A stretch of DNA of 64,000 bases from Halomonas alkaliantarctica (GTDB lineage: Bacteria; Pseudomonadota; Gammaproteobacteria; Pseudomonadales; Halomonadaceae): assembly GCF_029854215.1 (NCBI RefSeq), contig NZ_CP122961.1, positions 4,164,892 through 4,228,891 on the forward strand, written 5' to 3'. The number at the start of each line of letters is the position of its first letter. Within the stretch, counting starts at the first letter, position 1. Of the stretch, positions 8,952-17,538 are shown piece after piece. Both the position numbers and the translations under genes were made by a program. The notes beneath the pieces were generated by a model. The model saw only the letters and a program-made list of their open reading frames with translations. It made no database searches and was not told the DNA's origin.

Positions 8952-11021
8952 ATGACGCCTGCCACGCCAAAGAGCATTCTAAGTCGCATTAAAGGGCTCA
9001 ACCCGCGCCAGCAGGAAGCCGTGCGCTACATTGATGGCCCTTGCCTAGTGTTGGCGGGCGCAGGTTCCGGTAAAACCAGCGTAATCACCACCAAAATTGC
9101 CTATTTGGTGCAAGAGTGCGGGATGAGTGCGCGCAAAATCGCTGCGGTGACCTTTACCAATAAAGCCGCCCGGGAGATGAAAGAGCGCGTCGGCCAGATG
9201 CTCCATGGCAAAGAGGGTCACGGGTTAACGGTCTCCACCTTCCACACCCTGGGGCTGAATATTATCCGCGGCGAGCTTAAAACCCTGGGCTACAAGCCGG
9301 GTTTTTCGCTGTTTGACCCGGAAGATGCCAAGGCGCTGCTGCGCGATTTAATGAACAAAGACGCTCAGGTGGACGCCGAGCAGATCAACGCCGTGCAGAG
9401 CAAAATTTCCACCTGGAAGAACGACTTGGTGCTGCCCAGCGACGCGCTCTCGTTTGCTGCGGATGACGATGATCACTTTGCCGCCCGGGTGTACGAAGCC
9501 TACGTACGTCACCTAAAAGCCTACAACGCAGTGGATTTTGACGATCTGATTCTGCTGCCAGTGGTACTGCTGCAACGTGACCCTGAAGCGCTGGAGCGCT
9601 GGCGGCGCAAAATCCACTACATGCTGGTGGATGAGTACCAGGACACCAACGTCTCCCAGTACCTGCTGGTGAAACTGCTGATGGCGGAGCGCTCCACGTT
9701 TACCGTGGTGGGTGACGACGACCAATCGATCTACGCCTGGCGCGGCGCCCGGCCTGAAAACCTGATTACCCTGGGTGAAGATTTTCCGCGCCTTAAAGTC
9801 ATCAAGCTGGAGCAGAACTACCGCTCTACCGCCACGATACTGCGCGCCGCCAATACGCTGATCGCCAATAACCCCCACGTTTACGAGAAGACGCTGTGGT
9901 CGGATATGGGCGACGGTGCACCGATTCGGGTGATCGTGAATCGCCATGAAGAGGCAGAGTCTGAGCGGGTCGCCAGCGAAATGCTCACTCGGCGCATCAA
10001 GGAGAAAGCCGAGTGGCGGGACTTTGCGGTGCTTTATCGGGGCAACTTCCAGGCCCGCTTGTTAGAGCTTAAGTTGCAGCACTACCAGATTCCTTACAAG
10101 CTCTCCGGTGGCACGTCGTTTTTCTCGCGCAACGAGATTAAAGACACCATGGCTTACCTGCGCTTGCTGATTAACCCCGCGGACGACAACGCCTTTTTGC
10201 GCATTGTGAACGTGCCACGTCGAGAAGTGGGCCCAGGAACCGTCGAGAAACTCGCCAACTACGCCACCGAACGCTCGATATCGCTATTTGCCGCCTGTCA
10301 CGAGTTAGGGTTAGAACAGGTATTGCCAACCCGAGCGACGGAGCGCTTAAGCCGCTTTACCCACTTTATTGATGGCGTGCGCAAGCGCATGGATCAAGGC
10401 GATGCCATTGCCGCCATTCGCGACATGCTGCGGGATATGGATTACGAAGCCTGGCTGTATCAAAACGCCAGCGCGCCCACCGTCGCCGAACGCCGCATGG
10501 CCAACGTGTGGATTCTCATCGACCAGCTAGAAAAGTCGCTCAACCGAGAGCCAGAAGACGATACCGACTCCACCGAGACCGAAACCGACGGTGTTCAAGC
10601 GGCTATTTCGCGCCTGGTGCTGCGCGATATTCTGGAACAGCAGGCGGAAGAGGATGATTCCGATCGCGTGCAGCTACTCACCATGCACGCCTCAAAAGGC
10701 CTGGAGTTTCCGCATGTCTATTTGATGGGCTTAGAGGAGGACCTGCTGCCCCACCGCAACGCCATCGAAGTAGGCACCGTGGAGGAGGAGCGGCGGCTCG
10801 CCTACGTAGGCATCACCCGGGCGCGGCGTACGCTGACGTTGACCCTTGCCCGCCAGCGCAAAGCCTACGGTGAACTGATGGACTGCGCACCCAGCCGCTT
10901 TTTAGACGAGCTGCCTGGGGAGGATTTGGAGTGGGAAGGTCGTGCGGATAAAGAGGATCCGGATAAGAAACAGGCTCGCGGCAAAGACGCCATTGCCGGG
11001 CTGCGCTCGCTGCTGGGGTGA
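8952..11021 (+). CDS. rep: ATP-dependent DNA helicase Rep (superfamily 1)
   Basis: 689 residues, close to the usual Rep length. Rep is a 3'-5' helicase that helps forks pass protein blocks. Ordered SF1 motifs are visible: LNPRQQEAVRYIDGP, Walker A AGAGSGKT (about residue 36), TFTNKAAREMKERV, DEYQDTN (motif II), GDDDQSIYAWRGA (motif III), QNYRST (motif IV), TMHASKGLEFPHVYL (motif V) and EERRLAYVGITRAR (motif VI). The RGNFQARLLE and PYKLSGGTSFF segments fit Rep better than UvrD. The gene stands alone between trmL (divergent) and the convergent cytochrome gene. Confidence 0.95.
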   Translation: MTPATPKSILSRIKGLNPRQQEAVRYIDGPCLVLAGAGSGKTSVITTKIAYLVQECGMSARKIAAVTFTNKAAREMKERVGQMLHGKEGHGLTVSTFHTLGLNIIRGELKTLGYKPGFSLFDPEDAKALLRDLMNKDAQVDAEQINAVQSKISTWKNDLVLPSDALSFAADDDDHFAARVYEAYVRHLKAYNAVDFDDLILLPVVLLQRDPEALERWRRKIHYMLVDEYQDTNVSQYLLVKLLMAERSTFTVVGDDDQSIYAWRGARPENLITLGEDFPRLKVIKLEQNYRSTATILRAANTLIANNPHVYEKTLWSDMGDGAPIRVIVNRHEEAESERVASEMLTRRIKEKAEWRDFAVLYRGNFQARLLELKLQHYQIPYKLSGGTSFFSRNEIKDTMAYLRLLINPADDNAFLRIVNVPRREVGPGTVEKLANYATERSISLFAACHELGLEQVLPTRATERLSRFTHFIDGVRKRMDQGDAIAAIRDMLRDMDYEAWLYQNASAPTVAERRMANVWILIDQLEKSLNREPEDDTDSTETETDGVQAAISRLVLRDILEQQAEEDDSDRVQLLTMHASKGLEFPHVYLMGLEEDLLPHRNAIEVGTVEEERRLAYVGITRARRTLTLTLARQRKAYGELMDCAPSRFLDELPGEDLEWEGRADKEDPDKKQARGKDAIAGLRSLLG

Positions 11022-11073
11022 TCAAGCGGAAGTTATAAACGCGAGTTTTATAAATGAGGCTTCAAAACAAAAA

Positions 11074-11109
11074 TATCCACAGGGCGATCACTAAAACACC
11101 CTGTGGATA
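11074..11109 (-). terminator. Terminator of the cytochrome c5 gene, with DnaA-box arms
   Basis: Perfect 11-bp arms (TATCCACAGGG at 11074-11084 and its complement 11099-11109) around a 14-base loop, followed on the minus strand by ATTTTTGTTTT. This is a good Rho-independent terminator for the gene ending at 11155. The outer arm plus one base (11102-11110) reads as a perfect DnaA box, TTATCCACA, and the inner arm (11073-11081) matches 8 of 9. Confidence 0.75.
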
Positions 11110-11154
11110 AATTTACTAAGCTAAATCAGTGCTGCTTAATCGAACTCATTAATG

Positions 11155-12015
11155 CTACTGGGCTTGAGCCATTAAATAATCCACAACGGCCATCACTTCT
11201 TCGTCAGACAGGTTGGGGTTGCCACCCTTGGCAGGCATAGCGCCCTTACCGTTAATCGCGCTGGCGTAAAGTTCATCAGCCCCTTTCTCTAAACGTGCCG
11301 CCCAGGCTTCTGAATCGCCTTTGGTGGGTGCGCCGGCAACGCCATTATCGTGGCACGCCACACAGCCAGAGCTAGCGTAAAGCGCTTCACCGTCTAAATC
11401 GCTACCGCCACTCGCTTCTTCAGAGGCGGCCGCGGCTTCTTCACTCTCAGTGCCGTCATTAGCAGCCATATTTTCTTCAGTTGAAGCGGCTTCACCTTCA
11501 GTAGCGGCGGCCTCTTCAGTAGCCTCTTCCACCGGTGCTGACTCTTCAGAAGCAGCATCGTCACCACCGCCTAATTCAGGCACTTCCATAACCGGCTCAA
11601 CCATATAGGCAACCGCTGCTTCCATTTCCTCGTCGGAAAGGTTGGGGTTACCGCCTTTCGCTGGCATGGCGCCAATACCGTTGATAGCGTGGTCTAACAG
11701 CGTGGCGAAACCTTGCTCAGTACGTGCAGACCAAGCAGCTTCATCACCACGAATAGGCGCGCCTGCAGCACCCGTTTCATGGCATGCCATACAGATATTG
11801 TTGTAGATACCCTCACCGTCTATACCACCACTACTGGCAGAGGCCGCTGGTGCCGCCGCGGTGCCACAGTCTTGGCCTTGTAAACAGAGTTGACCCACCG
11901 GCGCCAAACGCTCGGCAATCGCATCACGTGCGGCGTCATCTTGGGCATAAACACTGGATGTGCCCGCCATGAAGCCGAGGGCCGCCAGCCCGCTCATGAT
12001 CAGCTTAGCTTTCAC
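11155..12015 (-). CDS. Diheme cytochrome c5-type protein
   Basis: 286 residues from the GTG at 12015 (ribosome site GAGGTGGTGAG just before it); an upstream in-frame start at 12057 is less likely. A signal peptide ends near VYAQ. A Cys pair (LCLQGQDC) typical of the c5 family precedes two haem-binding domains with CMACH and CVACH motifs, each followed by the near-identical INGxGAMPAKGGNPNLSDEE block carrying the axial Met. The domains are joined by about 70 residues very rich in Glu, Ala and Ser. It should be a periplasmic electron carrier, possibly membrane-tethered by an uncut signal. The duplication is obvious in both protein and DNA. Confidence 0.88.
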   Translation of the reverse strand: MKAKLIMSGLAALGFMAGTSSVYAQDDAARDAIAERLAPVGQLCLQGQDCGTAAAPAASASSGGIDGEGIYNNICMACHETGAAGAPIRGDEAAWSARTEQGFATLLDHAINGIGAMPAKGGNPNLSDEEMEAAVAYMVEPVMEVPELGGGDDAASEESAPVEEATEEAAATEGEAASTEENMAANDGTESEEAAAASEEASGGSDLDGEALYASSGCVACHDNGVAGAPTKGDSEAWAARLEKGADELYASAINGKGAMPAKGGNPNLSDEEVMAVVDYLMAQAQ

Positions 12016-12198
12016 TCTCACCACCTCTTGAGTATTGTCATAAAACGTTATCCTCAACCCCTGTGCGTGGCAGCGCCAATATTGACGGTGCGCAGCTGAG
12101 ACGCCAAGACGTGCATATAGAACTAGTATAACGGCAACGCAAAGCGCAAGAAAATGCTACTAAGCGTGCTTATGTGATCCATAGGTACTATCTAAGCC

Positions 12199-13146
12199 TT
12201 ATTTTGCTGCTCCGCCCCCCTTGCCACCACCTTTCCACGCTAATAAACGCTGCTGTGCATAGCGCACAAAACCCGCCTCCCGGTAGAGCTGTTTGGCTGG
12301 CACATTGGCGTCATCCACCCCCAACATAACTTCCTGCACGCCTGCCTGCTGGGCAAGTTCCAGGGCTTTATTTAACAGCGAACGACCCAAGCCTTTGCCA
12401 CGCCAATCGGGCGTTAACCCCATTAGCATCAGCTCCCAGCCGCCTTGCGCAGGGCGCGGCGCAAGTAGAAGCACGCCCACTACAACTTCTTGATAGCCAA
12501 CAGCGTACCAGTGCTGGGGCGCGTGGGAATCCTGTTGATAAAATCCGGCTAATAACTCTTCAACCGAGAGTACGTCGCGCAGGGGACGGCTATCCAGCGA
12601 ATCCTGCCCCACGGCTGCCAATAGGGCTAGCTGTTCCGACTGAGAAAACTCGCTAAGCGGCTGCAGCGATAACGGGATAGCTTCATGCATCATTAAACGG
12701 CGTTTACTGCTGACCGTTAAGTGCTCCAAGCAAGCTAAACGCTGCATTCCATGCTCAACTAACAGCGCTTCTGATGCGGGCGCATGAGGTGAAAGTACCA
12801 AGTGGCACAAGCGAATATTGTGGACGTTTACCCATGCATTGGCCGCACGCAATAGGGCGCTAGTATGCACACTCCGTTCGCTGGACAGTTCCTTGGGTAA
12901 CCATAGCTGCGCCATATTCATGGGCAGAGGTTGTACCCAGATGGCGCTCACCAACTGGCCTGCCTCAATAGTTATCCATAGCCCATCCCACTGGGCATCT
13001 GGCTGATTGTACATTGCCTTTACCGCTGCGCTCAGAGCTGCTTGCTGTGCAGGGTCATAGGCGGCTGCAAGCTGGAGCAGTGCTTCGCGCCGCCTTGAGG
13101 CTGGGCACTTTATGGCCTGGACGGGTAATTTCTGTTCGGACGTCAT
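12199..13146 (-). CDS. GNAT-family N-acetyltransferase (two-domain)
   Basis: 315 residues. The C-terminal half is a clear GNAT domain: LTPDWRGKGLGRSLLNKALELA is the acetyl-CoA motif and VDDANVPAKQLYREAGFVR the following motif B. The N-terminal half looks like a second, degenerate GNAT-type domain. Substrate unknown. The protein ends in a Gly/Lys-rich tail. It is divergent from the operon beginning at 13262, with a shared 115-base gap carrying an operator-like repeat, so it may be controlled together with that operon. Confidence 0.8.
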   Translation of the reverse strand: MTSEQKLPVQAIKCPASRRREALLQLAAAYDPAQQAALSAAVKAMYNQPDAQWDGLWITIEAGQLVSAIWVQPLPMNMAQLWLPKELSSERSVHTSALLRAANAWVNVHNIRLCHLVLSPHAPASEALLVEHGMQRLACLEHLTVSSKRRLMMHEAIPLSLQPLSEFSQSEQLALLAAVGQDSLDSRPLRDVLSVEELLAGFYQQDSHAPQHWYAVGYQEVVVGVLLLAPRPAQGGWELMLMGLTPDWRGKGLGRSLLNKALELAQQAGVQEVMLGVDDANVPAKQLYREAGFVRYAQQRLLAWKGGGKGGGAAK

Positions 13147-13199
13147 TATCTCTCCGCCTGCTCCAACAGCTCAGTAAAGCTAGGAGTGAATAGTTACTC

Positions 13200-13220
13200 A
13201 ACTTAAGCGTACGTTAAGTT
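13200..13220. promoter_or_regulatory. Operator-like repeat upstream of the ligase/oxidase operon
   Basis: AACTTAA-GCGTACG-TTAAGTT is a perfect 7-bp inverted repeat with a 7-base centre. Read another way, CTTAAG (13202-13207), 5 bases, then GTTAAG (13213-13218) is a direct repeat with an 11-base period, the layout bound by PmrA/QseB-type OmpR-family regulators, and the operon encodes such a regulator. It lies 42 bases before the first ATG of the operon and between two divergent genes. Binding is inference. Confidence 0.5.
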
Positions 13221-13261
13221 GCTTCGCCCAGAGTGTCGGAAAACACGATGGAGATCACCCG

Positions 13262-13903
13262 ATGGCTCGCCTACGTTCGCTCCCTACTGCGTTAGCAACG
13301 CTGGATTGGCATGAAGCCCTCAATTGGCAGGAAACGGCGGCTCTTCAACAGCTGATTCAGCAACGTTTTGCCCAACAACATAACGCTCATATCCAGCATT
13401 TTTTGCCCCGTTTATTTGGGTTATGGCAGGCGGAGCAACCGCAAGCCGCGGTGGGGCTTCGCTTTGCCAACAGCGAGCCATTATTTTTAGAGTGCTATTT
13501 GGATGGCCAGGCCGAAGACATTCTCAATCAGCGTTTTCAACAGTCCATTGCCCGTCGGGATATTGCTGAAATTGGTAATTTAGCCAGCTTACGCCCTGGC
13601 TTACTGCACCAGCTATTCATCTGTTTAGCGCGCCAGTTGGCAGCAGAAGGCGTTGCTTGGCTACTGTTTACAGCCACCCCGGAAGTCGCCAACGGGCTAC
13701 GCCGTTTGGGCCTTGAGCCACAGCCTATTTCCCCTGCCGACCCTCACCGCTTAGGCGATCAGTTACACCTTTGGGGCCACTACTATCAGCATCGCCCGTG
13801 GGTGATGGCCGGCGATCTTCGCCACGCCATGCACACGCTTCAAACACTGCCAGCCTTTACGGAAATAGCAAGCGAAGAGGTGTTGCATGCACGACTTGCC
13901 TAA
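13262..13903 (+). CDS. Thermostable hemolysin family protein
   Basis: 213 residues matching the delta-VPH/thermostable hemolysin family (T-hemolysin): the IAEIGNLASLRPGLLHQLF stretch, then FTATPEVANGLRRLGLEP, and the C-terminal LWGHYYQHRPWVMAGDL are family hallmarks. The family name comes from a Vibrio protein reported as haemolytic, but there is no signal peptide here, and the fold is probably acyltransferase-like (GNAT/LuxI-type), from general knowledge of the family. As the first gene of an operon with an AMP ligase, a diiron oxidase and an SDR, a role as an acyl-transfer enzyme in a small-molecule pathway seems more likely than a toxin; this is inference. Confidence 0.82.
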   Translation: MARLRSLPTALATLDWHEALNWQETAALQQLIQQRFAQQHNAHIQHFLPRLFGLWQAEQPQAAVGLRFANSEPLFLECYLDGQAEDILNQRFQQSIARRDIAEIGNLASLRPGLLHQLFICLARQLAAEGVAWLLFTATPEVANGLRRLGLEPQPISPADPHRLGDQLHLWGHYYQHRPWVMAGDLRHAMHTLQTLPAFTEIASEEVLHARLA

Positions 13904-15347
13904 TCCGCTGATGGTACGTATTGCCCATTACGCTCAGCACACCCCACAGCGTATCGCACTTAGTGATGGCTCACAGCCCCTGACCTATGCCGATGTGGTA
14001 CACCACGTCACCCAACGGCGCCAGCGTTTGCGCGACATCAATGCCTGCCGCATTGCACTAGCTCTGGATAACGGTCTGGAGTGGGCACTATGGGATTTGG
14101 CTATGATGGCCGAAGGATGTGTGGCGGTGCCCATCCCTGCCTTTTTTAGCGACCAACAGCGCCGTCATACGGTTCAGCAGGCGGGGCTGGATAGCTGGAT
14201 TGGCCACGGCAGCGAGCCTTACGGTTTTCAAGCCACCCCCGACTCAGCCATTGCTCAGCGCCGGGTTGATCACCCCCCTGCGTTACACGAAGGCACCACA
14301 CGCATCACTTTCACTTCAGGCACCAGCGGCACGCCCAAGGGGGTGTGTCTGGATAATACGGCGCTGTTAACCGTTACTGGAAGCCTGGCGGAGGTAGTGG
14401 CACCGCTTGATATACGCCGCCACTTAGCCCTGCTGCCCCTCTCAACGTTGCTCGAAAATATCGGTGGGCTTTATCTACCGCTATGGCTGGGTGCCTGCAG
14501 CATTTTGCCGGATATGGCCACCTTAGGCTGGCAGGGGGCTAGCGGTTTTAACGCTCAGCTCGCCCTCGACGCCATTGAGCGCTATCAACCCCACAGCATG
14601 ATTTTGGTTCCTCAACTTCTTCAAGCGTTGGTCAGCCAGTCCACAACGGCGCCCAAGAGCCTGCGCTTTGTGGCCGTGGGCGGCGCGCATGTGGCCAACA
14701 CTCTGCTCACTCACGCCCGGCGTGGCGGATGGCCTGTCTATGAAGGCTATGGCTTATCTGAAGGCACCTCGGTGGTCTGCCTGAATCGCCCAGGCGAACC
14801 AAGCTGCGGCGTTGGTCGCCCGCTGCCCCACATCCAGGTTCGTATTGATAACGATGGCCAGCTGCATATCCGCGGTGCCTTAATGCTTGGTTATGTCGGT
14901 GAAGCGCCTTGCGGTGATTGGTATGCCACGGGGGATATCGGTCAGTGGCAAGACAACGCCATCACGCTCAATGGCCGCCAGCGAGAAGTCTTTATTACCG
15001 CCTACGGCCGTAACGTTAACCCACAATGGGTAGAAGGCGAGCTCTGCACCCAGTCTGCTATTGCCCAAGCCATGGTGTATGGCGAGGCCCTGCCCGCTAA
15101 CCGTGCGCTGATCGTACCCGCGACACCCCATATCACCAATGCCCAAATAGACGCTGCCCTCAATGCAGTGAATCGCACGCTACCCGATTACGCCCAAGTG
15201 CATGAATGGCAGCGCGCCGCCCCCTTTACGCCCCACAACCAACAACTCACGGCCAACGGCCGCCTACGCCGCGACACCCTGCTAGCCACCTATGGTCACT
15301 GGCTAAGGGCCGTCGTGACTGACACACCCAAAGGAGTAACACCATGA
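13887..15347 (+). CDS. AMP-dependent acyl/aryl-CoA ligase family protein
   Basis: 486 residues of the ANL superfamily, which adenylates a carboxylate and may pass it to CoA or a carrier. Motifs: TSGTSGTPKGV (ATP binding), YGLSEGTSVV, YATGDIG and GRQREVFITAYGRNVNP at the hinge. At the C-terminal A10 position, usually a catalytic Lys, the sequence reads LTANGRLRRD with Arg459. The start at 13887 overlaps the previous gene by 17 bases and has a GAGG site. It is shorter than most long-chain acyl-CoA synthetases. The substrate is unknown; the next genes suggest a fatty or amino acid. Confidence 0.87.
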   Translation: MHDLPNPLMVRIAHYAQHTPQRIALSDGSQPLTYADVVHHVTQRRQRLRDINACRIALALDNGLEWALWDLAMMAEGCVAVPIPAFFSDQQRRHTVQQAGLDSWIGHGSEPYGFQATPDSAIAQRRVDHPPALHEGTTRITFTSGTSGTPKGVCLDNTALLTVTGSLAEVVAPLDIRRHLALLPLSTLLENIGGLYLPLWLGACSILPDMATLGWQGASGFNAQLALDAIERYQPHSMILVPQLLQALVSQSTTAPKSLRFVAVGGAHVANTLLTHARRGGWPVYEGYGLSEGTSVVCLNRPGEPSCGVGRPLPHIQVRIDNDGQLHIRGALMLGYVGEAPCGDWYATGDIGQWQDNAITLNGRQREVFITAYGRNVNPQWVEGELCTQSAIAQAMVYGEALPANRALIVPATPHITNAQIDAALNAVNRTLPDYAQVHEWQRAAPFTPHNQQLTANGRLRRDTLLATYGHWLRAVVTDTPKGVTP

Positions 15348-16036
15348 CTGCCTACCAACAGCTCCAAGACGCCACCCAAGAAGCACGCACCTGGCTACTG
15401 ACCACTCCTATCGTCAACCGCGCTCTGGAGGGCGATGTCACCCTAGAGGAGTATCTCGCCTTTTTAGGTCAGGCGTATCACCACGTTCGTTTCACCGTGC
15501 CGCTTATGATGGCCTGCGGCGCACGGCTGCCCGACCGGCTCGACTGGTTACGCACGGCACTGGTGGAGTATATCGAAGAGGAGCATGGCCATGAAAAATG
15601 GATCCTGGACGATATTCGCGCCGCGGGCGGGGATGCGGATGCCGCTGCTAGCGCAGTGCCAGACCCTGCCACCCGGCTTATGGTGGCGTGGATTCGAGAT
15701 GCGGTAGAGCACGGTAACCCGGTCGCGTTTTTTGGCATGGTGCAGGTGTTAGAAGGCACCAGCACGGCGCTTGCCACCCAGGCAGCCGAGCATTTACAGG
15801 CTAGCCTTTCACTGCCCGATAACGCTGTGCGCTACTTAACCTCTCACGGCACTCTGGATATTGGTCATTTGGCTTTTTTTGAAGAACAGATCAATCAGCT
15901 AGATGCCGACGACCTAGCCGTGGTGATTGATAGCGCCAATATGTTCTACCGCCTGTATGGGGCAATGTTTAGAGGCATCGAAGCCCGCTGTCAGGGCGGC
16001 AGCGCGGAGGAGGAACTTTGTCATGCGCTTGCCTAG
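15344..16036 (+). CDS. Haem-oxygenase-like diiron oxidase (TenA/HDO superfamily)
   Basis: 230 residues, mostly helical. Metal-ligand positions of the HDO family are visible: His in QAYHHVRF, EEEHGHEKW, the Glu in VLEGTS, and the HxxxDxxH signature in SHGTLDIGHLAFFEE. Such proteins (UndA, BesC and relatives) use two irons and O2 to cleave or oxidise fatty or amino acids; TenA thiaminases share the fold but lack this metal set. So the common label TenA family regulator would mislead. The start forms an ATGA overlap with the ligase stop, indicating coupled translation, and AAGGAG precedes it. The particular reaction is unknown. Confidence 0.82.
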   Translation: MTAYQQLQDATQEARTWLLTTPIVNRALEGDVTLEEYLAFLGQAYHHVRFTVPLMMACGARLPDRLDWLRTALVEYIEEEHGHEKWILDDIRAAGGDADAAASAVPDPATRLMVAWIRDAVEHGNPVAFFGMVQVLEGTSTALATQAAEHLQASLSLPDNAVRYLTSHGTLDIGHLAFFEEQINQLDADDLAVVIDSANMFYRLYGAMFRGIEARCQGGSAEEELCHALA

Positions 16037-16865
16037 CCTGCTTTGGCCAAGAAAAAACAAGCTGCCCGGCGGATGGCCGGGCCAGCGGATTTTAATCACC
16101 GGCGCCAGCGGCGGTATTGGTATGGCCCTGGCCGAAGCGCTGGCGCAACGGGGTGCGCACCTACTGGTAAGTGGTCGCCAACAAGATGCGCTGGCTTCGT
16201 TAGTCGACCGTTTTCCCAATCACATCACCGCCATTAGCGCTGATTTAACCAACGCCAGTGATCGCAGCCGCTTAGTCAGCGCTGCGCAAGGGGCAGGCTG
16301 CCATATGTTGATTAATGCCGCTGGCAGCAACCAGCAGGGCTTCTTCGATTCCACCAGCGACAGCGATATCGAACAGCTGGTGGCGATTAATCTGACCGCC
16401 GCCCTGCAGCTGACCCGTGCGCTACTTCCCCAGCTAATGGCTGCCCCCCAGGCGACGATTATTACCATTGGTTCAACGTTCGGGCGGCTGGGCTACCCAG
16501 GCCAAGTCACCTACTGCGCAACCAAATTCGCCCTGCACGGGTTTAGCCAAGCACTGCGCCGGGAGCTGGCCGATACTCGTGTGCGGGTGATGTATATCGC
16601 CCCACGGGCCACCCGCACCGCTATGAACTCGTCACAAACAGAGGCGCTTAATGCAGCTCTGGGCAATACCATCGACTCTCCTGACGTCGTTGCCCTGGCC
16701 ATTATTAATGCCGTGGAAGAGCAGCGTGAGGAACTACAAATAGGCCTGCCAGAACGCTTTTTTACCCGCTTGAATATGCTATGGCCAAGCGCTGTTGATC
16801 GGGCACTGCTACGCCAATTGCCTGTCATTCGCCGGTTCGTTGTCCCCAAGGAGTCTTCCTTATGA
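16023..16865 (+). CDS. Short-chain dehydrogenase/reductase (SDR)
   Basis: 280 residues from the ATG at 16023 (site GGAGGAAC), overlapping the previous gene by 14 bases; a longer frame from 15927 lies inside that gene. Rossmann motif TGASGGIGMALAEALA, the NAAGSNQ strand, catalytic Ser in ITIGSTFG and YCATKFALHGFSQ (Tyr-x-x-x-Lys) are all present, so it should be an active NAD(P)-dependent oxidoreductase. The C-terminal extension (about 40 residues) resembles SDRs that act on acyl or lipid substrates. It probably reduces or oxidises the product of the neighbouring ligase and oxidase. Confidence 0.9.
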   Translation: MRLPSLLWPRKNKLPGGWPGQRILITGASGGIGMALAEALAQRGAHLLVSGRQQDALASLVDRFPNHITAISADLTNASDRSRLVSAAQGAGCHMLINAAGSNQQGFFDSTSDSDIEQLVAINLTAALQLTRALLPQLMAAPQATIITIGSTFGRLGYPGQVTYCATKFALHGFSQALRRELADTRVRVMYIAPRATRTAMNSSQTEALNAALGNTIDSPDVVALAIINAVEEQREELQIGLPERFFTRLNMLWPSAVDRALLRQLPVIRRFVVPKESSL

Positions 16866-17527
16866 TCATGCCAGCTTTCAAAACACTGCGTACTACGCTA
16901 CTGGCTAGCGCCATTGGCTTGGCAAGCCTGCAGGGGTTCGCTAGCGAGGGCGACAGTGCGACTGCCGCCGCATCGCTTGCCGAGCTACAGCAGCGTTGGG
17001 CAGAAATTAACTATACGCTGCCACCCGATGAACAGGCGGCAGCCTTCAGCCGCTTGGGCGACCAGGCTGAGCAGCTCGTAAAACGCTACCCGGACGCCGC
17101 CGAGCTGCATATTTGGGCCGGCATTATCCGCTCGACCGAAGCAGGTGCCAGCGGTGGGCTGGGCGCACTGGGGCTGGTAAAACAGGCAAAAAAAGAGCTT
17201 GAAACGGCACTGGAATTGAACCCGCTGGCGCTGGATGGTTCGACTTATACCAGCCTGGGCGCGCTCTATTATCAGGTTCCCGGCTGGCCACTTGGCTTTG
17301 GCGATGAACAGAAAGCCGAGTGGCATCTGCAAAGAGCCCTTGCGATTAACCCCGAAGGGATCGACAGTCTCTACTTCTGGGGCGACTATTTACATGAACA
17401 GGGTCGCGATGAAGAAGCACGCCAAGCGCTGGAACGCGCCTTGATGGCAGCGCCCCGGCCGGGTCGCGAACTGGCAGACAGTGGCCGCCGTGACGACATC
17501 CATCAATTGATGTCAGAACTTCAATAG
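16862..17527 (+). CDS. Exported TPR-repeat protein
   Basis: 221 residues. Residues 1-27 form a signal peptide (LLASAIGLASLQGFA). The mature part contains three to four tetratricopeptide-like helix pairs, for example AKKELETALELNPLALDG and AEWHLQRALAINPEGIDSLYFWGDY followed by EEARQALERALMAAP. TPR proteins act as binding scaffolds; here the location should be periplasmic. ATGA overlap with the SDR stop shows coupling. It is the only clearly exported product of the operon and could bind a ligand, an envelope partner or help sense the signal for the adjacent kinase. That role is inference. Confidence 0.75.
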   Translation: MIMPAFKTLRTTLLASAIGLASLQGFASEGDSATAAASLAELQQRWAEINYTLPPDEQAAAFSRLGDQAEQLVKRYPDAAELHIWAGIIRSTEAGASGGLGALGLVKQAKKELETALELNPLALDGSTYTSLGALYYQVPGWPLGFGDEQKAEWHLQRALAINPEGIDSLYFWGDYLHEQGRDEEARQALERALMAAPRPGRELADSGRRDDIHQLMSELQ

Positions 17528-17538
17528 AAAGGAGCCCT

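Noticed and set aside
13262..13903. Secreted haemolysin toxin
   Set aside because: No signal peptide or secretion genes, and the operon context is metabolic.
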